From: CALBPI01 sp039814545
GTDB lineage: Bacteria; Pseudomonadota; Gammaproteobacteria; Steroidobacterales; Woeseiaceae
Assembly: GCA_039814545.1 (NCBI GenBank)
Contig: JBCCBB010000003.1
Location: 66,831 to 130,830, forward strand
Length of the DNA: 64,000 nucleotides
Reading direction: 5' to 3'
A program made the translations under genes and the position numbers. Below, in pieces: positions 17,876 through 26,925 of the stretch. Position 1 is the first letter of the stretch, and each line of letters begins with the position of its first letter. The notes beneath the pieces were generated by a model that was not told where the DNA came from, did not search any database, and worked only from the letters and a program-made list of their open reading frames with translations.

Positions 17876-18457
17876 GTGTCTGATAACGAGAACATCACAG
17901 ACCTGTTGCAGCGTTGGGGGGAGGGCGACCGAGAGGCACTCGACGCACTAACGCCCATTGTCTACGACGAGCTTAAGCAGCTCGCGCGTAGCGCCTTTCG
18001 GCGTGAACAGGGCGCGCACACGCTGCAGGCGACGGCGCTTGTGAACGAGGCCTACCTGCAGCTCGCGGGCGCCAACGTCGACTGGAAAAGCCGCAGCCAC
18101 TTCTTTGCGCTGTCGGCGCGAATGATGCGTCGCATCCTCGTCAACCATGCCGAGGCAAAGCGCGCCGAGAAGCGTGGCGGCGAGGCCATTCGAGTCACGT
18201 TGTACGAGTCGGCCATCGGTGCCACGCACAACGCACAGGACGTCATCGATCTGGATCAGGCACTGACGGCGTTGGCGGACAATGATGAGCGCACGGCGCA
18301 GATCGTTGAGCTGCACTACTTCGCTGGCATGACCTACCGCGAGGCGGGCGTGGTGCTGGACGTCTCCGAAGCGACCGCAAAGCGCTCGCTTCGTTTTGGC
18401 AAGGCGTGGATGCGGGATTACCTCCAGGGTGGGCCGTCAGAGGGGAGCGATGACTAG
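17876..18457 (+). CDS. ECF-family RNA polymerase sigma factor (TIGR02999 type)
   Basis: About 193 residues. GTG 17876 (or GTG 17870) is the likely start because the recognisable protein begins SDNENITDLLQRWGEGDREA; no clear ribosome site is seen. Sigma-2 is the segment TLQATALVNEAYLQLAG...FFALSARMMRRILV. Sigma-4 carries the helix-turn-helix near MTYREAGVVLDVSEATAKRS. Its last bases (GATGACTAG) overlap the kinase start by 8 bases, so sigma and kinase are translationally coupled. In such pairs the kinase is thought to control the sigma factor in place of an anti-sigma factor; that is inference here. Confidence 0.85.
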   Translation: MSDNENITDLLQRWGEGDREALDALTPIVYDELKQLARSAFRREQGAHTLQATALVNEAYLQLAGANVDWKSRSHFFALSARMMRRILVNHAEAKRAEKRGGEAIRVTLYESAIGATHNAQDVIDLDQALTALADNDERTAQIVELHYFAGMTYREAGVVLDVSEATAKRSLRFGKAWMRDYLQGGPSEGSDD

Positions 18458-20966
18458 CGATCTTTGGGAACAAAAAGTGGCGCTGTTTGATGCGGCGTCC
18501 GAACTACCCCCCGAGGAGCGAGACGCGTTCCTCGTGCAGGCCTGCGGTGACGATGCGGCGCTGCTCGACAGCCTTCGACGGCTGCTTGCCCAGGCTGACA
18601 AGACGGATGACGCTGACCTCATTGGCGCGGCGGCAGCAGAGCTCGTCACGACGCCGCCACGCGATGGCGAAGTGTTCGGGCAGTATCGCCTGGTTCGCAA
18701 GATCGGCGGTGGCGGCATGGGCGACGTCTACCTGGCCGAACGCGCGGATGGCGAGTACACCGTGCAAGTCGCCATCAAGCTCATGCACGGCAGTGCGCAG
18801 TCGAAACAGATGCTCGCGCGGTTTCGCGCGGAGCGTCAGATCCTCGCGCAACTGCAGCACCCCAATGTGGCGCAGCTGCTCGATGGAGGCGTGAGTGACG
18901 ACGGGCAGCCTTACTTCGTCATGGAGTACGTCGATGGCCAGCCTCTGGATCAGTACTGTGACGAGAAGCAGCTCTCGATCGCTGGGCGGCTGCGTTTGTT
19001 CGCCGACGTGTGCCGCGCTGTCGCGTACGCACACGGCGCACTCGTGGTTCACCGCGATCTCAAGCCTTCAAATATCCTCGTCACCGAGTCGGGTGATGTG
19101 AAGCTGCTCGACTTCGGCATCGCAAAGGTCATCGACGCCGGCGTCGAAGATGCGCAGCTGACGCGCACCGGCATGAGCGTCATGACGCCCACGTACGCAA
19201 GCCCCGAGCAGGCGCTGGGCCAGCCTATTGCGGTCGCCTCCGACATCTACTCACTGGGCGTCAATCTCTACCAGCTCATGTCGGGGCGATTGCCGTACAC
19301 CGTGGACAGCCGGAATCCCGTGCAGGCCGCTGAGATCATCAGCAGTGTGGAGCCGGCCCGTGTCTCCACGGTGATTACAGATACTGGCGCCGGTGATTCC
19401 GATTCACCGGAGAAGATCGCCTATTCGCGGGCAAGCGATGTCCGGCAATTGGCGCGCAGGCTGTCCGGTGACATCGATATGATCTGCGCCAAGGCCATGC
19501 ACAAGGAACCCGGGCGGCGCTATGCATCGGCGCTGGAGCTCGCCGCGGATATTGAGCGCCATCTGAATGGCCTGCCCATCACCGCGCGACCCGATTCGTT
19601 CGGGTATCGCGCCGGTAAATTTCTGAGCCGACACGCTTGGGCAACCGCAGCATCTGTCGCGGTCGTCGCGATCATCGCCGGACTCGTCGGGACCTACACC
19701 TGGCGGTTATCGGTGGCCAAGAACGAAGCCGAAGACGTCACGGGGTTCCTGCAGGGGGTCCTCATGTCGGCGACGCCTGGTGAGCTGGGCGCGGGCGGCA
19801 ATGTGGTCGATATCGTGCACAATGCCGCGGAGCGCCTGGATAACGAGTTCAACGAGGACCCGCGCACCAAGGCACGCATTCGGCATGTGTTGGGCGCCAG
19901 TTATTTCCGCATGGCGCGCTACGCCGAAGCCGAGGTGCAGACCGTGGAGGCGCTGAGTTTGCGAGAGGCCGTGCTGGGCCCCGGCGCTTTCGAGACAAGG
20001 CGTACCCGGGCGAATCTCATGTCGATTCGTTACATGCTCAACAAAGACGTCGACGATCTGCTCGCCGCGCAGGACGAACACGAGCCGCGCGAGCCCGACC
20101 GGTTCACGTTTAATTCCGATTCCATGCGGCGGTCCGTTGCGATGCGCGACGGCGACATGGATCGCGCGCTCGCCATCGCCGAGCAGGTCTACACCAAGTA
20201 TCAGGACCTGCTCGACGAAGGTGATCGCCAGCGCATACGCTCGGGCTTAAATTTCGCGATCCTGCTCATGGATTTCGGTCGCTACGATGAATCGATCGAG
20301 AAGCTCGAAGAGGCCATTGGCTTTGCCACAGCCGCTGATGAGAAAGACCTGGTGAACGTACTGACTTCCGAACTAGCGTTGGTGTACCACCGAACAAAGC
20401 GCTACGAGGAAGCCCTGGCCCTCAATGAGATCGAACTCGAGTTTAACGTGGGCGCCTACGGGCGCGAGTCGAGTGCTGTGGCGATTACGCTGAGCAACAT
20501 GTCGCAGAACTACCTGCAACTGGGGCGTGTGGATGAGGCCATCGCCACCGCGCAGGAGGCACTCGATCTCATGATCCAGTTCGATGGTCCCCTGCATCAG
20601 CGGACGATCAATACACGTCGAATGCTGGCCACGACGGTGTCCGCAAAAGACATCGCTGCAGCGCGGCCGCTCTATGAGCAGGCGATCGCCGAAGCGCGAG
20701 AGAAATGGCCCGAAGGGCACTTCCTGATTGGCGAGATCCTTCATTCTTACGCTGCGTCTTTGGCTATTGAGGACTTACACGCAGATGCCGCGACGCAAGC
20801 GGAGCTGGCTTGGTTAGCCTACGAGCAAGCGCCAAACCCGAGCGTCGCGAGCATCAAGCGTGTCGCCGACTTGCTCGCGCGGAGTTACGAGCGTCTCGGT
20901 GAGCCAGATCGGGCCGCAGAATGGGCGCGGACGGCGGAATCAATGGAGACGTCCGAATCGACCTAG
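18450..20966 (+). CDS. membrane Ser/Thr protein kinase with TPR sensor domain
   Basis: 838 residues from ATG 18450. Layout: a leader helix domain (1-70); a Hanks-type kinase with glycine loop KIGGGGMGDVYLA, VAIKLM, catalytic VHRDLKPSN near residue 200, LLDFGIAK, and a PTYASPEQ activation segment; one membrane helix near 395-417 (TAASVAVVAIIAGLVG); and a tetratricopeptide-rich C-terminus of about 400 residues, probably periplasmic. All catalytic residues are present, so it should be active. The second sigma/kinase pair in this window (54420-57129) has a different sensor domain. Confidence 0.88.
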   Translation: MTSDLWEQKVALFDAASELPPEERDAFLVQACGDDAALLDSLRRLLAQADKTDDADLIGAAAAELVTTPPRDGEVFGQYRLVRKIGGGGMGDVYLAERADGEYTVQVAIKLMHGSAQSKQMLARFRAERQILAQLQHPNVAQLLDGGVSDDGQPYFVMEYVDGQPLDQYCDEKQLSIAGRLRLFADVCRAVAYAHGALVVHRDLKPSNILVTESGDVKLLDFGIAKVIDAGVEDAQLTRTGMSVMTPTYASPEQALGQPIAVASDIYSLGVNLYQLMSGRLPYTVDSRNPVQAAEIISSVEPARVSTVITDTGAGDSDSPEKIAYSRASDVRQLARRLSGDIDMICAKAMHKEPGRRYASALELAADIERHLNGLPITARPDSFGYRAGKFLSRHAWATAASVAVVAIIAGLVGTYTWRLSVAKNEAEDVTGFLQGVLMSATPGELGAGGNVVDIVHNAAERLDNEFNEDPRTKARIRHVLGASYFRMARYAEAEVQTVEALSLREAVLGPGAFETRRTRANLMSIRYMLNKDVDDLLAAQDEHEPREPDRFTFNSDSMRRSVAMRDGDMDRALAIAEQVYTKYQDLLDEGDRQRIRSGLNFAILLMDFGRYDESIEKLEEAIGFATAADEKDLVNVLTSELALVYHRTKRYEEALALNEIELEFNVGAYGRESSAVAITLSNMSQNYLQLGRVDEAIATAQEALDLMIQFDGPLHQRTINTRRMLATTVSAKDIAAARPLYEQAIAEAREKWPEGHFLIGEILHSYAASLAIEDLHADAATQAELAWLAYEQAPNPSVASIKRVADLLARSYERLGEPDRAAEWARTAESMETSEST

Positions 20967-20977
20967 TGCAAAGAAAA

Positions 20978-21014
20978 GGGCGCAAGGGGAGCCCGTATGA
21001 CTCCCCCCGCGCCC
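20978..21014 (-). terminator. hairpin terminator of the Gly-rich lipoprotein gene
   Basis: GGGCGC-AAGGGGAG pairs with CTCCCC-CC-GCGCCC across a 9-base loop. On the minus strand the stem is followed by a T-rich tract (complement of AAAGAAAA at 20970-20977). It lies 25 bases after the stop of the minus-strand gene at 21039 and may also stop the convergent kinase transcript. Confidence 0.65.
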
Positions 21015-21038
21015 AGGCACACCCGTTCGTGTTTAGGG

Positions 21039-22982
21039 TTATAGGATCTCGCCGTCCTGGTTCGCGACTTCGGCTGACACGCCCTGTCGCAGCGTTGCGC
21101 CAATCGAGAAGGTGTTGTCGCTGATGCCACTGGCGTCGAGGGCGTTCGACCAGCTGAAGATGCCGACACTCCAACCATCTTGGCCGTATTGCGGGGGATT
21201 CGGGATCTGGACGCGACCTTCATGCCCACGCTCACCCCCGTTTCCTGTCTCCAGTGTGTTGCCGCGGATTGTCGGCGTGGTACCTGAGCCGAGATAGATC
21301 GCGAAGGCGGGACCGCCCGCGCCGGAGCCACCGCGACCGCCATCGCCGCCGGCACCGCCACTGCCACCTTTGCCGCCATTGCCGCCGGGGTCTGCGAAGC
21401 CCTCGCCACTGTTGCCCCCGAACCCGAACCCGCCGGCCTCACCGGCGTTGAAATCGGCTTGTCGGCCACCTTTACCGCCGTTGCCCACGCTGATGGTGTT
21501 GTCGATGACGCGTGCATCGGCGACACCGACGACCTCGACGCCGATGGAGGCGCCGCCCGCAACGCCACCCAGCGTGCCACGTGCGCCGCGACCGCCCGTG
21601 CCGCCGTCGCCGCCACGACCGCCGTTGGCGCCCAGACTGCCGGCTTCGCCGCCGCCACCCCCACCGCCGCCGCCGCCGTTGCCGCCGCTGGTGCCGCTCG
21701 TCGATACCGCCGTCAGAAATCCAGCATCCCTGCTGGTACTGCGATAGCTGCCAAAGCCCGCGCCGCCGATACCGTCAGCGCCATCATTGCCATCGCAGCC
21801 AGTCGCGCCCGCGCTGCCATTGTCTGAGTCGTTGCCGGACCCGCCGCTGCCACCGATCCCGCAACCTCGGCTGCTGCTCGCAGCGCCACCGTTACCGCCC
21901 TTGTTTCCGTTTTCATTAGCGCTCGTGCCACCCGCGCCACCATTGCCGCCGGCCCTCGCGGCCGTCGAGATGAAGCGACCGTCGAGTGCGCCGGGGCGTC
22001 CGGGTGCGCCGTCGCTCGAGATGATCTCGTTCATTGTGATGTCGGCGCGGGGTAGTGCGCTGACTTTGACGGCCATACTGGAGCCACTGCGATTGCCGTT
22101 GCTCACGTTGGCGTCGGTCGCGTCTTCCGCGACGAATCGGTTGTGGGTGACCGTCAGCGGTGCCGTGCCCGAATCGGCAACAAAGGCCCGCACAGCGACA
22201 TAGGGGTTGTTGGCATTGAGATCACCCGGGGATGGTGCGGTTGCGCGCACGTCAAAGCCGCTGATCTCGGCCGGTTGGCCGATGCTCTGAAAGCGAATGC
22301 CCGTGTAGTCCGTCACCACGATGGACTTGTTGTCGACGATGTCGCGCCGCCAATCGGCGTCAAAGCCACCAAACAGGCTGCGACCACCGCTCAGCACGAG
22401 GATGTTGCCGGTCTCGTCGTAAGACGCGTCGTCCGGCAGGCTCATGACGTAGATGTCCGTCGCGCTGTTGGCGTCGACGGCGGCCTCAATCGAGGCAAAT
22501 GGATTCGCAACGCTCCCGTCGCCACTCATATCGTCCCCGTTGGTGCCATCGACAAAGGCGGCGAGTGACGCGTCTCGCGCGACCATCACATCGATGCTGC
22601 TCGTAGCGCTTGCGCTTCCGTCAGAGACCGAGACCTGAAAGGACAGGGTTTCTACCGGGGAGGGCAGGCCCGCCGCCGGTGTGAAGCTGAAACTGGCGCT
22701 CGACGCACCTTGCGGGTTGTTTACGGGCGTGCCGCTGGTCTGAGTCCAGCTGTAGGACAAGCTGTCACCGTCGGCGTCGGTGCCCGTAGCCGTGATCGTT
22801 GCGGGGGCGCCTGATGTCACGATCACAAGCCGCTCCGTACTGGCGGTGGGCGCTGTGTTGGCGACCGGGGGTGCGGGCGGCGTCGAGACGCTGGGCTCTG
22901 AGCCACCGCCGCCACCGCCGCCGCAACCCGCGGCGAGTGCTGCTGCTATCCCAATGGTCAGGATTCGTTGTGTTGAGTGCAT
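21039..22982 (-). CDS. lipoprotein with PKD-like domain, beta-helix and PGRS-like Gly-rich tract
   Basis: 647 residues. The lipoprotein signal ends ALAAGC|GGGGGGG. Residues about 45-140 form a PKD/cadherin-like domain (ATGTDADGDSLSYSWTQTSG). Residues 145-330 resemble a right-handed parallel beta-helix of the DUF1565 type (GDGSVANPFASIEAAVDAN...ISGFDVRA). From 330 to 600 the chain is dominated by GGNGG/GGxGG units with many Gly and Ala, like PE_PGRS or myxobacterial surface proteins, then a short tail. Probably displayed on the cell surface as an adhesin or matrix component. No enzyme motif. A terminator follows at 20978-21014. Confidence 0.75.
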   Translation of the reverse strand: MHSTQRILTIGIAAALAAGCGGGGGGGSEPSVSTPPAPPVANTAPTASTERLVIVTSGAPATITATGTDADGDSLSYSWTQTSGTPVNNPQGASSASFSFTPAAGLPSPVETLSFQVSVSDGSASATSSIDVMVARDASLAAFVDGTNGDDMSGDGSVANPFASIEAAVDANSATDIYVMSLPDDASYDETGNILVLSGGRSLFGGFDADWRRDIVDNKSIVVTDYTGIRFQSIGQPAEISGFDVRATAPSPGDLNANNPYVAVRAFVADSGTAPLTVTHNRFVAEDATDANVSNGNRSGSSMAVKVSALPRADITMNEIISSDGAPGRPGALDGRFISTAARAGGNGGAGGTSANENGNKGGNGGAASSSRGCGIGGSGGSGNDSDNGSAGATGCDGNDGADGIGGAGFGSYRSTSRDAGFLTAVSTSGTSGGNGGGGGGGGGGEAGSLGANGGRGGDGGTGGRGARGTLGGVAGGASIGVEVVGVADARVIDNTISVGNGGKGGRQADFNAGEAGGFGFGGNSGEGFADPGGNGGKGGSGGAGGDGGRGGSGAGGPAFAIYLGSGTTPTIRGNTLETGNGGERGHEGRVQIPNPPQYGQDGWSVGIFSWSNALDASGISDNTFSIGATLRQGVSAEVANQDGEIL

Positions 22983-23049
22983 CGTTCTGCTCCTTAAGTG
23001 TGTGCCTCATACACACATGCAGAAAATGCACGCTCATCGGGTCAGGGAG

Positions 23050-24447
23050 TCAGAGGGTCAGGTCAGAGGGCTCCGGCGTTTGATCGTAAATGAGCACGTT
23101 GGCGGCGGTGATGTCGTCCTCATCGACGGCGACAATGCCATAGTTTCGTCCGATTTCGAGGGTCATGGCGAAAGGCCCACCGACGATCGTTTTACTGCCC
23201 GGTTCCGTGAGCACGAGGTTGTAGCTGCCCGCTTCGAAGGGCAGATAGGAGTTTCCGGTGCCGAACAGCACGTTGGCGAAGGTGGGGTCGATCAGGGTGA
23301 TGTCGACATCGTCTTCGACCAGATAGATGTCAAGGGTTTGGTAGCGCGCCGCGGCCTGAAAGATCTGGACGCGCGCATTGGTTGCCAGTACGCGGCGATC
23401 ATCCGCGATTGTCACGAGCTGTACTTCGCCTGGTAGCCCGACGATGTAAGTACGAATGAAGGCGCCGGGCGCGACCGTCACCTCGCGTTGTGCCAGCAAG
23501 ACACCGGGGTTTCCCGTTGGTATGACATTGATGTCCAAGGAACCGTCTTCAATGGCGAGGTCCTCCGACAGGCCTCCGTACGCCAACCCCTGAATCTCTG
23601 GCGCTGTAAACTCGTTTCCCAGCACGACGTCAACGTCGGTGCTCCCGAAGGCTGCATGGATCGCGCTGAATTGTGGGGCGACGTTGATATCAAGCAGCTC
23701 CAGGCCGAGGCTTGTGCCAATCCATCGGACTGTAAAGTCTGCTGACGTAAGACCCCCGTCGGCCATGATGACGAGCAAGTTTGTTGTGGCGGCCGGAATA
23801 GTGATTGGGTCGGACGCGAACAGGATCGACGATGGGTCGCCGGGGCTTGTAAACACGAGCTGGTATTCGTCCGCTGTCAGCTCGAAGACGTCTGTGCGTT
23901 CTCCATAGACGACGGAACCACGCGGCGCTGTCGTGGCAGGGCTGGTACCCGGCGATTCCAAGTAGACATCGACCTCACCGAGCTCACGATCCACATGGGC
24001 GAACGATACTTCCATCACGGTGACTTCCGTGCCCGCGTCATCCGCATCCTCGAGCTCATCGGCCCAGTCGCGACCGAACTGCTCCCAGATGAAGACTTCC
24101 GGCGCTTCGAAGGTGCCGGCGAGCACAAACGTGTACTCAAAGTCGCGACTCACACTAAGAACGCTTGTTGCAAGCAGGGTTTCCTCAGTGTCGCCCGGCA
24201 GCAAGATTTCGAAGTTAAAGTCGTATTCCAGGTCGTCATACGACGATGTCCCCGATACGTCCTTGTACCCGAGGGCCGCCAGCTGCACCTCCTCGATGAG
24301 AAACGTGACGTTGCCGATTTCGGGAATGGCGTGGAGCGCGCGAATCGATCCTTCACCGGTCACGCCGCCATTGTCGGAGTCGATGCACCCCGCAAGAAGT
24401 GTTACTGAAAAAGCGAGAAGACCAATCGGGCGGAAGTTGCGGCGCAT
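23050..24447 (-). CDS. DUF4397 lipoprotein
   Basis: 465 residues from ATG 24447 (AGGACC upstream), with lipoprotein signal VTLLAGC|IDS. It contains repeated modules of the DUF4397 type, each starting near I(R/H)A(L/A)H and containing VD(V/I)YL followed by Y.LV.T..G: for example RALHAIPEIGNVTFLIEE, VSFAHVDRELGEVDVYL, and the late AARYQTLDIYLVEDD. The function of DUF4397 is unknown. The gene is divergent from the CpxR-like regulator, with the GTAAA box between them, so it may belong to its regulon. Confidence 0.75.
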   Translation of the reverse strand: MRRNFRPIGLLAFSVTLLAGCIDSDNGGVTGEGSIRALHAIPEIGNVTFLIEEVQLAALGYKDVSGTSSYDDLEYDFNFEILLPGDTEETLLATSVLSVSRDFEYTFVLAGTFEAPEVFIWEQFGRDWADELEDADDAGTEVTVMEVSFAHVDRELGEVDVYLESPGTSPATTAPRGSVVYGERTDVFELTADEYQLVFTSPGDPSSILFASDPITIPAATTNLLVIMADGGLTSADFTVRWIGTSLGLELLDINVAPQFSAIHAAFGSTDVDVVLGNEFTAPEIQGLAYGGLSEDLAIEDGSLDINVIPTGNPGVLLAQREVTVAPGAFIRTYIVGLPGEVQLVTIADDRRVLATNARVQIFQAAARYQTLDIYLVEDDVDITLIDPTFANVLFGTGNSYLPFEAGSYNLVLTEPGSKTIVGGPFAMTLEIGRNYGIVAVDEDDITAANVLIYDQTPEPSDLTL

Positions 24448-24522
24448 ATTGTTGGGTCCTTGAGTTGCGAAACGCTCTTGCATCGCGTGCAAGGCTCGCC
24501 GCAGATCATAGGAATGCCGCGC

Positions 24523-24551
24523 GTAAACGAACGTAAAGAATTGCAAGTAAA
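24523..24551 (+). promoter_or_regulatory. CpxR-type box (GTAAA-N5-GTAAA, plus a third GTAAA)
   Basis: GTAAA at 24523-24527 and 24533-24537 are spaced by exactly 5 bases, an exact match to the CpxR consensus GTAAA-N(4-8)-GTAAA. A third GTAAA lies at 24547-24551. The site lies in the 199-base divergent region between the DUF4397 lipoprotein (start 24447) and the CpxR-like gene (start 24647), so it could control both. Confidence 0.6.
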
Positions 24552-24552
24552 T

Positions 24553-24572
24553 CGCGAAGGAGGAACTTCGCG
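24553..24572. repeat. perfect 7-bp inverted repeat beside the CpxR-type box
   Basis: CGCGAAG (24553-24559) and CTTCGCG (24566-24572) flank a 6-base loop. There is no T tract, so it is not a typical terminator. It could be an operator or a stem in the leader of the regulator mRNA. Confidence 0.45.
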
Positions 24573-24646
24573 GTTGCGCAAGGGTCCGTCACTTCAGGGA
24601 TGACGCGCTCGAAGGATGTTGCGTTGTTACGAGGGAGGCCATTGTG

Positions 24647-25366
24647 ATGACGAGAAGCGCCCGGGTGCTCTTGGTGGATGACGACAAAACGTTCATTCGC
24701 ATGGTGTCGAGATTTTTGGAAAGCGAGGGTTTTCAGATCGACGTGGCGCATCGCGGTGACATCGCGCTCGACCGCATTCGCGATGATGTGTTCGATGCCA
24801 TGGTGCTCGATCTCATGATGCCGGGTCTCTCTGGTCACGAGGTCTTGCGTCGGCTTTCTACGAATGCCGAGGGGCGCCCCGTGGTGCCCATCTTGCTGCT
24901 CAGCGCGAAAGGCGATGAGGTGGAGCGCATCGTCGGACTTGAATCGGGTGCCGATGATTTTCTTGCCAAGCCCTGTGCGCTGCGAGAGCTCGCCGCGCGC
25001 CTGCGTGCCGTGCTTCGTCGAAGTGTGCGGGGCAAGACGCGCGAGGACTCGCGCGGTGTCTTACGGTTTGATGACCTGACCCTGGATACCGGCGGGCGCC
25101 GCGTCTGCCTCAGTGAGCGATCAATCTCAGTGACGGACACGGAGTTTGCCATCCTGAGGACGCTGATGGTGCGCGGTGGCGGACTGGTGACGAAGGATGA
25201 TCTGTCCATGCAAGCGCTCGGGCGCCCTTATCTGCCCAACGCGCGTAGCCTGGACGTGCATATTGGCAATCTCCGCCAAAAACTCGGGACCGATGCCGCT
25301 GGCCACTCGCCCATTCGAACCATCCGGGGCCGTGGCTACCTGCTCGCGACAGCCGGCAGTGCGTAA
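24647..25366 (+). CDS. CpxR-like OmpR-family response regulator
   Basis: 239 residues, with ATG 24647 or GTG 24644 after a strong GAGGGAGG at 24631-24638. The receiver has LLVDDDKTF (acidic pocket), phospho-acceptor Asp in VLDLMMPG near residue 56, LLSAK, and LAKP with the conserved Lys. The C-terminal winged helix ends IRTIRGRGYLLA. The receiver reads closest to CpxR (VERIVGLESGADDFLAKP...RELAARLRAVLRR). The stop overlaps the kinase start by 8 bases. Confidence 0.88.
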   Translation: MTRSARVLLVDDDKTFIRMVSRFLESEGFQIDVAHRGDIALDRIRDDVFDAMVLDLMMPGLSGHEVLRRLSTNAEGRPVVPILLLSAKGDEVERIVGLESGADDFLAKPCALRELAARLRAVLRRSVRGKTREDSRGVLRFDDLTLDTGGRRVCLSERSISVTDTEFAILRTLMVRGGGLVTKDDLSMQALGRPYLPNARSLDVHIGNLRQKLGTDAAGHSPIRTIRGRGYLLATAGSA

Positions 25367-26780
25367 GCTCTATGTGAAAATTGTCGCTGCCTTTTGGTTA
25401 GCGATGGCGCTCGGTGCGGTCGGTGCGCTCCTGGCCGCCCGCTTGCTCCAGCCGGACCACGCATCCGCATTTCGCAAGCCACCCTGGGATGCGGTCGCCG
25501 ATGCGCTCGCTGCGCAGGCATCGCGCGAGCTCGCGCCTGGCGACGACGCGGCGCTGATCGCGTGGGCAGAGGCGCGTCAGTCGCCGTTTATGCGTGTTGG
25601 CTTCTATAACGCAAGTGACACCCAGATTGAAAGTGTAGAGACACCGCCTGCAACGCGGACTTGGTCCCGCGACCGATTCACTGCGGTCGAGCGGCGTCCG
25701 ATTCGCATTGGCGATCAAGCGTATACGCTCGAGCTGAAAGGGCAGCGCCCCACTGGGTGGCAAAGAAGTGTCGCGATGATGGCGATGCAGCCTGGGTTTC
25801 TGGCGCTCGCGGTTGTACTGGCCATGCTTCTTAGTCTCCTCCTTAGCATCGTCATCGCGCGCTACCTCGTTGCGCCTCTTAGGACTCTTGCGCTAACAGG
25901 AAGACGTCTGGGCTTCGGTGATCTCGAAGCGCGCGCCAGCCCGGCACTACAGCACCGTCGCGACGAGATTGCGGAGTTCGCAATGGCGTTCGACCAAATG
26001 GCAGAACGCATACAGAAGCTGGTCGGAGCCCACAAGATGCTGCTGCGGGACATATCGCACGAGCTGCGCTCGCCGCTGGCTCGTGTTCAGGCGGCCGCTT
26101 GTCTCGCACGGCAACAGGCTGACGGCACCACTGACGGGGAGTTTGATCGTATCGAGCTCGAGATTGCGCGCCTGGATACTCTGGTTGGTCGACTGCTTAC
26201 ATTCTCGCGATTGGACGCCTCCGATCCAATGCTGGACCGTGCCACGGTCGACCTCGCCGATGTCGTCGATGCTGTTGCCCGCGATGCCGCTGCGGACGCG
26301 CGCGCGCGTGGATGTCGGGTGACCGTCCGCAACTATCGGCGTGCGATGGTAAATGGAGATGGCGCGTTGCTTGGGAGTGCCCTTGAAAACGTCGTAGGCA
26401 ATGCGGTGAGATTCGCCCCAAGGGGCACCGAGGTGGAGATAGAGGTTCAACCCACTGGGCGGGGTTATGAGGTTTCGATCCGCGACTATGGGCCAGGCGT
26501 GGCGGGGGATCAGTTGGATCGCATTTTCGATCCGTTTGTTCGTCTCGGCCCCACGACGTCGCGCCCGTTGGGATCGGGTGTTGGTCTCGCCATTGCACGC
26601 AGCGCCATCGAGGCACACGGCGGAGTCATCGCGGCGCAGAATAACGCAGACGCCGGACTTAGGGTTCGTATGGTGCTCCCTGCGGCCGACCTCGCGCCGC
26701 TAACCCAGGAAGCCGACGGCGAGTTCCAAGTGGTTTCTTTGCCTGGAAGTCGTCAACGTGCCGGTTTAACGCGGCCTTGA
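25359..26780 (+). CDS. CpxA-like sensor histidine kinase
   Basis: 473 residues from GTG 25359, overlapping the regulator stop. The first membrane helix is VKIVAAFWLAMALGAVGALLA; a periplasmic sensor of about 130 residues follows; the second helix is ALAVVLAMLLSLLLSIVIA; then HAMP. The H-box is RDISHELRSPLARVQ near residue 231, and the ATPase domain has N (ALENVVGNAVRFAP), DYGPGV and GSGVGLAIARS. H-box and ATPase resemble CpxA, which phosphorylates CpxR in envelope stress. A homologous C-terminal fragment lies at 27705-27911. Confidence 0.88.
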   Translation: MRKLYVKIVAAFWLAMALGAVGALLAARLLQPDHASAFRKPPWDAVADALAAQASRELAPGDDAALIAWAEARQSPFMRVGFYNASDTQIESVETPPATRTWSRDRFTAVERRPIRIGDQAYTLELKGQRPTGWQRSVAMMAMQPGFLALAVVLAMLLSLLLSIVIARYLVAPLRTLALTGRRLGFGDLEARASPALQHRRDEIAEFAMAFDQMAERIQKLVGAHKMLLRDISHELRSPLARVQAAACLARQQADGTTDGEFDRIELEIARLDTLVGRLLTFSRLDASDPMLDRATVDLADVVDAVARDAAADARARGCRVTVRNYRRAMVNGDGALLGSALENVVGNAVRFAPRGTEVEIEVQPTGRGYEVSIRDYGPGVAGDQLDRIFDPFVRLGPTTSRPLGSGVGLAIARSAIEAHGGVIAAQNNADAGLRVRMVLPAADLAPLTQEADGEFQVVSLPGSRQRAGLTRP

Positions 26781-26925
26781 GCGCCCACATAGCGAAGTCG
26801 CTCAGAGACCTAGGCCCCTTGCTGCATCACGGTGGACCGGACCAAGAGCGTTGCACAACGAGGCTAAGTTATCGATGATTACAGCATCTTTAAGGGCACA
26901 CTGATGCGGTCAGGGCCTAGGATTG

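Noticed and set aside
21370..22203. Several proline-rich plus-strand frames over the Gly-rich lipoprotein
   Set aside because: They are the mirror of GGC/GCC-rich codons; the opposite frame has a signal peptide and recognisable domains.
22998..23016. GTGTGT-N7-ACACAC inverted repeat as a terminator
   Set aside because: It is short, of low complexity and without a T tract.
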